Below, piece after piece: positions 44,486 through 55,600 of a DNA stretch of 64,000 bases (position 1 is the stretch's first letter; each line of letters begins with the position of its first letter). A program made the position numbers and the translations under genes. The notes under the pieces were generated by a model. The model made no database searches. It was given only the letters and a program-made list of their open reading frames with translations, and was not told where the DNA came from. Source of the stretch: Aplysia californica (Eukaryota > Mollusca > Gastropoda > Aplysiida > Aplysiidae); NCBI RefSeq assembly GCF_000002075.1, contig NW_004797475.1, positions 82,567-146,566 on the forward strand. The letters run 5' to 3'.

Positions 44486-46384
44486 TAGTTAGTTATGATA
44501 TGTAGAACATTACAATATGATAGTCATTTTGCACCTTGTAACTTATAATATATATATTTACTGTAAAACGACCGAATCTTTGCGCCATACCTGTTGGTTT
44601 TTTTGTGTGTCTTCATTCTACCTCCTGTTTGCTCAAGCTTCTGCTTTATTGTGCGAACTGGAGTCTTTGGCTTTTGTTCTGTAGGAACCATCTTGCCTCA
44701 AACTCAATCCTAAACTCTAGATAAGTGTACCTAGAGACTTGCCTGGCGGTGAGATGTTAATGCAGAGTTAAAATACTGGTTATCGTTTCCTAACTGAACA
44801 TGTACTTTTTTCAGTTGCCATTTTAGGTCAAGATTCCACTACTTTTCTGCCTTTGCTTATGTAGATTCTAATTGTACATATGAAAAGTGTTTTAAAAAAT
44901 AGCTAAACTTGTCAAAAATAATAATACTAGTAATAATAATAATAAATGTATTGCAAGCTCAATGCGGTTTACAATCTATTTATATATATTGTCAATGCAA
45001 CAAATGTTCATGGATTGTGTACTTGTCCTTTGTTAACTTACTTGTAGCTCATTCATTAGTTACTTATTTATTTGTACTGTTAGCTCAGCTTTTGGTTACT
45101 TATAGATATTTATGTGCACTTTTTAGCTCATCTTTTAGTAACTTACTGCATTTATGTGTACTTAAGCTCATCCTTTTTATTTTTTCCTGACTTAATTTCA
45201 TCCTTTCCTGTGCTTTCAACATTCTGTCTCAGTTTATGCTCAAGTTCAAGGTCTTAGTGTGACGCAATTTTCAATGTGCAAAAATAAATTTCATTCATTG
45301 TGGGCAGGCTGCTTGTTGGTTGCAGTGAATTGGCCGCTTTTGTTTCATATATAAATGTAACCAAAGATAGTACATAACAAGATGGGCCACTCAGCCAAAA
45401 AAGTGTCCGCAGGAAGTTCGCTCTTTGCTTCAGATGGCGCTGCAGTCTGTTTTGAAGCTCTCTTTCGTTTTTCCAGAAGAAGAATAGGAATAGCACTTCC
45501 TTGCGTGGGCAGATCGACTGCTGTTCATCAGCAGTTCGAGTTCGTTCAGTGTGGAGTTTTAGTTTTTTAAAATTTTAATGACCTCTCGCCTTTCATTCTA
45601 AAGTCAAATTAAACAAAGAAAACAATCATCCTTTCCTCCGGAAGAGGTTTTTTGTCTGCGTAACCATTTTAAAAAAGCGTTCCTCTGAAATTTATTCGAA
45701 AACTTGCTAGTTTTACTTTGATTTTTTGAACTCGAGTAGGGTAACTCTGTTCGCAAAAGGTGCGCTTTTGTGAAGAGGGCGCCACCGAATTTTGAGGACA
45801 CTTTTTTAATTGGCTCAAAGAGAGAAGTGGCCCCTCTTGTTATGTAGACTCTTTGATGTAACTAAACATCTTCTTAACACTTTGCCATCACATTTTGGGG
45901 AAAATCCTAAGAAACTGGGTGGTAAACATCGCCAATTGGTGAGATGAGGCGGCAAAGTGTCAAGAATCTGAAATGCCAATGTGCTGCCTATCATTTCTTC
46001 ACTCTCCTTTCATCAGTATTGATCAGTTTTTGTATTCTAATCCTGTCGACAGTCAACTTGGGCTCAGGTGGAAGTCATGGAAGAATTATATCTGTCTAAA
46101 ATCTAAAGTGTCTGATCGTAAATCGGAAGGGTTTGGTCAAGGCTAATCCACTGCTGTCCTTGACAGTTTTTTTAAGTTGCTTAGGGTAAGAACAATCCAT
46201 TATCGCCATTAATGAATGTCTTCATTTTTTTAAAGAGCTGAAATACTACAAACTATAGCGTAATTTTTGAAGTGATCATAATATTAATATTAGTTTATAT
46301 GAACGGTAGGCCTATTATTCTTTGTCATCTTTCTAAAGAAGTAGGTTTATATTTATTGCACAAGTTTTTGCTACATATGCTGTA
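44486..46384. other. STIL 3' UTR and spacer
   Basis: No further gene seen. AATAAA at 44941 and at 45283 are candidate STIL poly(A) signals. A short inverted-repeat element lies at 45871. Confidence 0.5.
45871..45968. mobile_element. About 98-bp mini inverted-repeat element
   Basis: TTCTTAACACTTTGCC at the left and GGCAAAGTGTCAAGAA at the right are inverse copies with one mismatch. Confidence 0.6.
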
Positions 46385-47197
46385 CAGTGGAGTCCACTTA
46401 TAACGAGTCCGGAAAAAACGAGAAGTCGGTTATAAAGGCACTATTCTAAAACCCCGTTTTTTTCTCTTCTTTACCTTTGTAAATAAAATACTGCTATAGC
46501 GCAATCAGACAAACACGCGAGTCGGTTATAGCGGGATATTGCTGCTGCTGTGCGCAGTGCATGGGTCAATTATACATAATGTAAAACCTCGCCAGTTGAG
46601 AAACCAGTTGGTGATCTAGCGAAACAAAGAATGGGAGAGCCCACATGTGTCAACAATGAAGGCCAGAGCAACTGAGTAGGGAGGGTGTGGCATGCGCAGA
46701 CAAACAGAACGCATCACGTGATAGGCCAGCGTAAGCCTAGTTTAGATAATCAAGTCCTACCATGTCTCTCACTTCTCCGATGCGGAATGGAGAGGTCACA
46801 GCAATGTGATGGATGGAGGGAATGTGTGACGTGTGCAAGCTGACAGAATGCACCACAGGGTTTGGTGGGGTGGGGGAAAACAGCGGGTGAGTTAGCGGAG
46901 AGCCTTTTCTTTCTGATCGCCAATGCCGAGCTGTCAGTCAACATCGTTAGATCTAGCGCTAGAGAAAGAAACCTGATTTGATTTTTCATCAAGTAAGACC
47001 TAGAGGTCATGTTGAAACAAAAGTATCATCAGGGGAGATAGCAAAAGGAAATAAACAGAACACCAAACTCATAGATTAGGCCTACTTTACAGTTTCCCTT
47101 GAATCTATTACTGGATCCCTTATAGCAAGAATCCTGCTATAGTATAACAGACATTTTGCTCCGGTCCCCTCCCTCTCGTTATAACTGGATTCCACTG
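46385..47197. mobile_element. Pogo-like non-autonomous DNA element, copy 2
   Basis: Flanked by TA (46383-46384 and 47198-47199). Same ends and interior as the 5346 copy (TACTGCTATAGCGCAATCAG, GGTGTGGCATG/GCAG, AAGTAAGACCTAGAG), with small indels. Confidence 0.87.
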
Positions 47198-50038
47198 TAC
47201 TCAACTATTGGCTGCTCCCATGTCCTTCATGCTTACCTTCTTCAGTACACATGTTAATAACTGGTGTCACACAAGGACTTGATAAAGTTGTGGATGTTTG
47301 TGGTTTGAATTTCTATTTTTAGTGGGGAGTTTTTCCTCAGGTCTGGAAGGTATGTGGGAGGACTGTGTGCCTTACCTTTAAAATATCATCTTTTGTGCTT
47401 TTACCTTTTCCTTTGGTGTCAGATTTCAAGGCATTCTTTGGTGTCTAGATTTACTTTTGCTGATTGTTTCACCACTCAAGACTTGGCTTCTTGTGTTTCT
47501 CAATTCTGCCCCAGTGTGGTATACTATACTCTATTTGAACTACCGGTACCAATGAAGCCGTGCCCCCAAATCCACTCCGTCTACTGTTGCATCAGTGTTG
47601 TCCGAACACAAGTTGTAGCAGTATAATTGGACTGGTTATGGTCAATGACAATGCTTTTTCCCTCGCCGATCTCTGTGTGATCTGGCTGTTGTGGTGTATA
47701 ATCATTAAGCTCTTCACTCCTACACATGGAGGAAGCTCAAGAAATAATTTCAGTTTCACCTTTTTATCAAGTTTCTCTTTCTTTTTCTTATTTTCTTATT
47801 ATGATTATGATGCCATGTATCCTTCTCAGTAGGGTCGGCCCTGACAGACTGGATCAAAACAAAGATGTTTTAATCAGTGGGAATCATCTATGTTCTCATG
47901 CACTCACAGTCATCACAAGTTGTCAAATGAGGAGCCTGAAGTGTCATATATTGGAAAGCTTCTGATCAGATTTCCTTGTACCATCTTGTTTTTAAAAATT
48001 CTATTGCAACAGTTCAATAGTTTTAAACTTTTTTGGGTGGAATTTGCAAAATGTTCAACCCTTATGTAAAATAACGACAAAGAAAACAAAAAGTCATGTC
48101 CATACAATGAAACAAATTAATAGACTTCCACTTCCTATTATTTATTTTGCTCTTTTCATGATGGTCTTCAATGCGATATTGATCTAGCATGTCATGGAAT
48201 TGCTCAATTTTCCACATCTTTTATTGCTGCAAATGTAAAATGCGTCGTATAGAAAGGATTATCACTTGACCGATACTGGCATAAGCATCCTTAGCTATCT
48301 CATACTGTACACTCACAGGGTACCAGATGAGGCTACATTCATGATTTTTAGTTTAGTTCTGTGGCCAACGTAATTCACATTAACATGTGAACATCTGGCA
48401 AGTGGCAGCTGAAGTGTGTGGCTTTACATGCAGTTGAATGTATTGTTAGCTCTAGGAGGACGTGGAGTTTTGAGTAAAGAGAAGCACATCAACACTATAA
48501 TGAAATGGTCATTTAGTGCTGGGAGGAAGTGAGACGGACAGACAACGCTATAAAAGTCATTTCATGCTGAGGGGGAAAGTAAGAGTAAGACAGATAGAAG
48601 TAAGAGAGAGAAACAAAAGAAGTAGGACCCACCAGTGACACTGACACTTGACACCCTCTACTAATTCTAATCTACTAATGTGGAGTATCTAAACAAAAGT
48701 CCAAAATTGCATTACCTATAGTATTATTATTCAAATATTATTATAAGATGAAGATACCCTGGAGAGTTATTAACAAATGCTTCAGAAAATTCACAAAACT
48801 AAATATTTATCAATTTTGATGAGGTGTGTAGTGTAGAGATCATGCTCTTTGGCTTTGAGCATCAGAAGAGATCTGTGCAGGAAAAAAGGCAGGAACAGTC
48901 TTCAATTTATTCTGCATTCATCTCTTCCTTTGCAGCTGATCAGCGACAGCATGCCATTGAAACTTCTAGCTTTTTCTGCCAGTCATGATTTGATTTTCAT
49001 GGTTATTTTCAACAAATTCAGAGAGAGGACTGACTGGTGTTTGAGACTGTCGACCACTGTATGTGCATCTTTAGGTTTGTTGATTGTTTGCATCTTAGGA
49101 AAAATAATATTATTATGCCTACATGCATGTACATTTAGCTTAAATAACTTGTAGTGCTGGTTACATTGATGTCTATAATTACAATGTTTGCATACAATTC
49201 TTCATGCTGTGCCATTATTTTTCTTGAAATTTGTTACAGTAATAGTACAATATTTAAACTAATAAAATCACATTTCTGTTACTGTTACACTTTCAAAGTT
49301 ATAGCTCGTTGATGTACCCTCAGGGCATTAAATCTTTATCTTGACAATTATCCAGGTGTTTTTATGTGGTGTGTAAATGATTTTCGCTACTAAAACATGC
49401 CTAGGCCTCCCTATTTATTTTTTTCGTACAGAGTAAAGACATAGTGATCAATTATGCATTCCTCATGTCTGAGAGTGAGAGACTGCCTTCATGAATATCA
49501 GGACAGCATAAAATAAAAAATCAAGCTGGACAGTGATTTTTCATTCTCTCAATGTATTTACAATATTATAAATATGTCATGTAAAAAAGGTTTGGCACAC
49601 AAAAGGCTACCTATAGGAACAGTTGGATTACAATTTGGTTGTTAACATTCCATTGTGATTAAAAGGGTAGCACATTGTTACAACAATTGCCATTTAGCGC
49701 TGGTAAAACTATAAGTAGTGAGACCATCATCAATAATTTGTTTATAGAGGCACCAGCCATCCATGTGCAGGTGCTGTTTTAGCCTAAAAGTACTAAAGAT
49801 AGACAGAATCAATATGGAAAGAAAGAAAGTCGGACCCCCTAGTGGTGCTTTTCAAACACCTTCCTGGATGATATGTGCTCTGCACTGGTCTCTAATCTAA
49901 AAGTTGTTCCACAGGTACATGTGTTACTTGACAAACACAGTCCGACTCCAACAAGCACATTGCGAAATTGGCAAGGCACAGAAATATTGCCAGCAATTTC
50001 GCCATGTATGTGTTTTAAATACCTAGAATATATTTTAG
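47198..50038. other. Intergenic, no feature recognised
   Basis: AT-rich. Two loosely similar stretches end in AAGTAGGACCCACCAGTG (about 48625) and AAGTCGGACCCCCTAGTGGT (about 49826), perhaps an old repeat. No gene is supported. Confidence 0.55.
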
Positions 50039-50883
50039 CCCTATCCATATGTCATGTTTGACTATCGTATCCATACGACTGGAGTTGCCCCCTCTTTCCC
50101 AAGAGGAAATTTACTCATTAAAACTATCCGTACCCTTTGCATAGCAGTCTGCCAAAATGATTTTTTAAGAAATACTGAAAGTTTCAGAGATCTTCACACT
50201 GGAAGTATTCTAATATAATAATAATAATGAATAATGGATTGCATTTATATAGCGCATATCCACTTATGCAATGCTCTATGCGCTTAACGTGATACATATT
50301 ATGGATTTACAAATCAATTTTAAAGGTACATAGTGTTACATACTCGTGCAAACACATATTCATTCACCCACGCAACATACGCACATACATATACACATAC
50401 GTACGTATGCACATACGCACATACAAACTCACAACAATCTATAGCTTGGATGGATTTTGTCTAATCGAAATATGATGAAAATAGAAATGCTTTTAGTTTC
50501 TTCTTAAAAATTTCTGGATTTTCTGCTTCTCGGATAGTTTTTGGAAGCCTATTCCAAACAAGTGGGGCAAAATATGAAAAAGAGCGTTGGCCATATGATT
50601 TGTAATTTATTTTAGGCTTAACAAGGGTTGTTTTGTCACTTGATGATCTGAGCGTTCTAGGAGGCACATAGGGTGTTAAAAACTGTTTTAGATAGTCCGG
50701 TGATAAATCATTTAAGCACTTGTAGCAAGTTAAACAGATTTTATATATGATACGCTCTTTCACCGGGAGCCAGTGCAATGCTTTTAAAATAGGAGTCACA
50801 TGATCATGCTTTAGTTTTTTAGTAATTATATGTGAAGAATACAACCCCTGGGGTACAAAATGACCCCTGGCGTACAGATAGGG
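50039..50883. mobile_element. Second copy of the CCCTATCC MITE, interrupted by a LINE
   Basis: 50039-50215 matches 23240-23417 (AGAGGAAATTTACTC, CAGTCTGCCAAAATGATTTT, AAGAAATACTGAAAGTTTCA) and 50829-50883 matches the remainder (GAAGAATACAACCCC ... CGTACAGATAGGGTTAA). The LINE sits between. Confidence 0.85.
50216..50828 (-). mobile_element. 5'-truncated LINE (L2/CR1-like), 3' end
   Basis: Minus strand: about 122 codons of the reverse-transcriptase C-terminal region (50827-50461), open to a stop, with DHVTPILKALHWLPVKERI, CYKCLNDLSPDYL, LTPYVPPRTLRSS, YGQRSFSYFAPLVWNRLP and FKKKLKAFLF, the standard C-terminal pattern of L2/CR1-type LINEs. A 3' UTR follows, ending GCGCTATATAAATGCAATCC and (ATT)n. 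No interior stop in this fragment suggests a fairly recent insertion. Confidence 0.88.
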
Positions 50884-51344
50884 TTAAGAAAAAAATTCTG
50901 GGCCTGAAAATCTCTGTGTGAGTTAAAAACTGTAGCTCTTTTTGTACTGAAACACATTTCTTACAAGGCAACATGAAAGATATATATATGACAGCTTTAA
51001 TTGCCGCAGGTTTTAAATTATTTGCCTCTTCCAACACAATGTAGTCTATCCAATTTATATAACACTAAACTAACAAAAGGTCCTTTTGTATTGGTCTTGT
51101 CAGGGAATGGAAGAAACTTAGAAAGCTGCATGAATAACCAGATTTGATGATATACTGAACTTTGTTCCATATCTTGTGCAAGGACACTCACACACACACA
51201 TAATACACATTATAGTATAATATCATGTATCTGTTCATAATGCTTCTCAGTCCAATCCAGACAATTTCACAGGTGTGTCCTTAACTGCTGTCTTTCAAAG
51301 TTAAACTGACAGGGAATATCTGTTGTTACTCCTAAGTGCGTCAT

Positions 51345-51600
51345 TCTTTCAGTTGGTATCATTCATGCTGGAATATGATGTAGATGACCTGGGTTCGAAT
51401 CCCAAATGGGGCTTTCTTGAGCTTGAACCCAAGATGTAGTTGTAAAGTATTTTTGCAAAGTTCACCACCCACTTAGTACAGTCCTGTCGAAGATGGATGC
51501 CAAATTCATAGGTCCCACCACATAACCTGGCTATGTTGAATATTTGTTTACTAACGAACAAATACCAGTACAAGGGCAGCTGTGTAAGAGGTACAACCTC
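51345..51600 (+). repeat. SINE family E copy
   Basis: CTGGGTTCGAATCCCAAATG-GGGC (B-box-like) followed by CTTGAGCTTGAACCCAAGAT and TTCACCACCCACTTAGTAC. Shares this order with 31165. Confidence 0.55.
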
Positions 51601-51974
51601 AGCAGAGAGCAGCTTAAAAACCTAGGTACAGAACTCTAAAGACTTCAGCCAGTGGAAAGTAGGAGTCAAGATAAAAGATAAAGACGAAGCGAAGTAGCAA
51701 AAGAACATTTAACATCTGAAGCGACACAATGCAACACGAGAGTGCAGAGCATTAATCGTCTCCATGTAATTTCTACAACCAGCATTTTCTGGCAAGCATT
51801 CCCTTATTTATCCCAATGCGGCATCATCACACGACATAAAATACAGACAAGTACATGTACAGGGTGAACAATGTTGTCCGTTCTGAATAGTGCAGTCCCT
51901 GCTACTACTACATACATGATGTACTTCTCATTAACAAATGTATAATTGTTTTCTATGCTCAGATGGACACAATT

Positions 51975-52165
51975 TAAATCATGTAGGAGGAATGCTGCTG
52001 CTTCAATCCTATCTTCCATGGCCAATCCCTGCAGAGTAAGATGATACAGCATCCCAGCTGACAGTTGGAAAAGTTTGAATTAAAAACTTCCCCATTCAGG
52101 AATTCTCTCATAACTAACATCCTGCGACAGGGAAAAGCATAACGGCTACCCAAGACGCCAGTGTG
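51975..52165 (-). repeat. SINE family C copy
   Basis: ATGATACAGCATCCCAGCTG, AAAACTTCCCC, CTGCGACAGGGAAAAGCATA and AAGACGCCAGTG follow the family order on the minus strand. The left limit is uncertain. Confidence 0.55.
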
Positions 52166-52387
52166 CATTTTACTATTTCTAGTATTACGTGTAGAGATAC
52201 TTTCTAGAGTAGAAGTCCTGACTCTGAAATGTTATACGACCACAACAATATTCTGTTTGAAAAGAAGTGCAAAAAACCCCCTGAACTTCAAAACAATCTA
52301 AAAAAAAAAAAAGAAAGAAAGAAACGGGTATTATATTAGATTATAGAACAAAAACAAGAAGGAACGCTAACATCAAAATGCATTCAA

Positions 52388-52393
52388 TTTATT
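52388..52393 (-). promoter_or_regulatory. Candidate poly(A) signal AATAAA
   Basis: AATAAA on the minus strand about 300 nt downstream of the stop at 52696. Confidence 0.35.
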
Positions 52394-52695
52394 GTGATGG
52401 CAACACTTTTGACATAACCAGCATGTAGTGAAAAAATAAATTTAACATCTATTGTATTCTTCTACTTCTAGTGGCTACATAAATACTTTTAAAGTTTTAA
52501 GTAATTGTACTTCAGAGAGGGACCCTCACTGCTCATACAGTCAGTATCTGAAGCCTCATCCTATCTCTCTTGTTTGCAGGACACATTGGTTTTACAGGAA
52601 ATTTGTCAGAAGGTTTTGTTCCTCATTACGTTCATATTTTAATTTCATCTCAGCAAAGGTGATGACCTTACCATAAATCCATATTTTTCCAAGAT

Positions 52696-55600
52696 TTACT
52701 TTCTTTTGGGACTACCACATGGATCAGGGGTGTCACAATCACATGTCCCACGCACAACCTTCAGACAACTAGATTCCTTCACGGACTTGTACTTTGGTGG
52801 ATACTTCCTCTTATTCAAAGGTGTGCTGCACGGTTTTGCACCATCAGAGTGGATTCTGACAGAGGGAGAGGAAGGCTTACAGTGGCTTACATCTCCTCCA
52901 GCTTGCCCGAGTGCCGCATTAACTGTCTTCTCTACCTTAACATTAGAGCTGCCAGAGGCTTTCTCCTCCCGGCCAGCAGGAGCAGGAGGGAGCTTCTCAT
53001 CCATTTTCACCTGCTCTGGGGGCTGCATTGTTGACTGTAGTTTATTTTCCTTGATAGCAGTGAGCATTTCATGTCTTGATTGATTTCGCATTCGATATAG
53101 CCCTACCAATGTAGAAATTGCTAATCCGCCATACAGATAATACTGCCATCGACTTTCTCCCTTCCCAGATGATCCTTTTCCCTCACCCCCTGTTGCAGGA
53201 GAGGAAGGAAATAAAATGTTTTTGAAAAAATAGTTGTCATTCTTAATAACTGAACACAAACCATTAAAAGATTTTAAAACTTCAGAGGGTAGAACAATCA
53301 CTTCTATTCTAATATCATCAAATTACACAGTAGCTAATAATGGTCATAGAAATTAGTCTTAAGTATCGCACAATCTGATAAAGGCAAAAAGTCAATGGCA
53401 ACTTTATTACCATAGGCTCAGCAGATACCTTTTTGGATGCATCTGTTCCATCACTTCATAGTATAGTAGTAGAAAGTGCATGGGAAAATACAAAACTGCA
53501 TACTACTCTTTGTGAAAGTTCATAACAATTTAAAATAACAATTTCATTTACAAACAGTAAAAGGCTACCCCACGCATTAATACGCTATATCCTTTTTTCA
53601 TGGCCATACTTTACAGCACAGTCGAACATCATCCCACTTTTGACATTTTACAATGCTAACTTCAAAAGCAAAATGAACTAGAGCCTGCAGTAAAAGTCCA
53701 TTTATGGGAAAAATATTGAGTTCAACCCCAGAAAATGAGAGCACAAATTGTTTACTTTCAGAATCTAGAAAAACTTCAAATCACAGAGTAGCTTTCCAGA
53801 GAAGGTAATTTCCCAAAAGGTTTGGTTTTTGTTCTTTACTATAGACAATAAGATAATAACATGGCATACTGCTTCTGAAAAAAAAGCTGCAGTTTAAAAC
53901 CATGAGATTTGAATTACATGTCATGTGTATCTCCATCTTTAATGCGCTAGAACGGAATGCATTAACTATTCCATTGCCGATATCATAGTCCATGTTGTAG
54001 AAAGTCTAAGAAAGCAGCTGTCAGTTTCATCTTTGTCTTTGAATTCCAAAAACACTCCTAAAATGTTCGCTTTCTTGGGTAATTTTTCCCCTGCTCTCCA
54101 TCGTCGACTGAATTACCACCAGAAGGTTTATCTGTGTTCTTGGAGCTAGTCAATGCAGCACCCTCCTTAAATAAATATCTACCTTCAGGAGGTGATACTC
54201 CTTTCTTCGACAATAAATAGGCCGTACCACCTGCTGCTACAGTAATAAGCATGGCAGCCAGTCCCGATATGATTTGCCATTGAGTTTTCATTGTGTTCTT
54301 CACACCAGACCATGCGATACCTAAGACATATATAAAGATTAACGTACTGAAGAAAATGTGAATGTAGCCTATATATTCATTCCATAATAAACATAACTTA
54401 AATCATAAGGGGTTTTTTTTCTTCCAAATGTTTAAAGATTTTAACTTCAAATCACTGTTTACCCTTAGATTTCAGTACAGTTTTTTACAAACCAAATTGA
54501 CACCTAATATTTTCAAATGTCATATGTGTCACGATGTGGTGGAATCAGGCACTCGTCAATTTTTGGACATATAGGGTTATTGATATCATCTTAAAGCCAG
54601 TTTATTAGCCTTGCTTTTGGTGAAATAAATATCAAGGTATGTTGAATAGAAATGGAGAAATACTGTTGAAGGAGGTAAGGGTCACCTGCTTTCAGGATAT
54701 AACTAGCGAGAAAATGGCTGCCAAAGTTTGGTAATTCCTATAGTATAGCTTGAGAGTCCTTGGAAACTGAAAATTTATCGTTTTTGTGCTTTTAGCTTTA
54801 ATCATCGTTTTTCAGTCAAATCAACACGGAATAGTGCTTTTAAATGACTTAAAAGGTGTTAAGCCAAAAAAAGAAAGTAGAACAAAATTGCCCAAAGGCC
54901 AGAAAGATGCCAGTATCTTTGATTTCATTATTTTGACGAGCGCCTGATTTCACTGTGACGCCTCATATATTGTAGCTTCAATTGCCCCATTATCACTTCA
55001 AATGCCACATTGCAATTTCAAGAGCCATATGTAGCAACCTCAAATATAAAAATAGAATGTTCAAATGCGAACAATAAACTTTAAATGTAACAAAACCACT
55101 AGTCAAATGCTGAATAACAACTTCAAATGTAACACCGCACAACAAGGAAGGGGACGTGATGCAAAAATAAAGGAAGGCTGCAGTTCAAAGGGAGATGCTA
55201 CTGAAGTGATGCTCTTTTTTAGATTTTCCATCCAACATTTTGTGTTATAACTGTCTTTGGTGTAATTAAAGGTAATTCGGGGGATTTAAAAGGGTAAAAA
55301 TCATTATTCCTGGGTAACTGAGAGAAATATTATAGAGGTTGCTTTTTTTCGCACTGTTTTTACAGATTTCATATATATAGGCTACATGTAGTTTAATTTC
55401 TTTAGATTTTATCTCTAAAAATATGACTCCTAAATTTTTGACAAACAGGGTTCAAATTTTACATTCTGTCTGTATACCATCGTCCTCATCATCATCATCA
55501 TCCAGTGCCAGATCAGCGACAGACATCGACGATCATGGCTCTCCATTCATTCCTTTGCTCGGATGCTCTTTAAAAAAACTATGTTTCCCTGATCTTTCCC

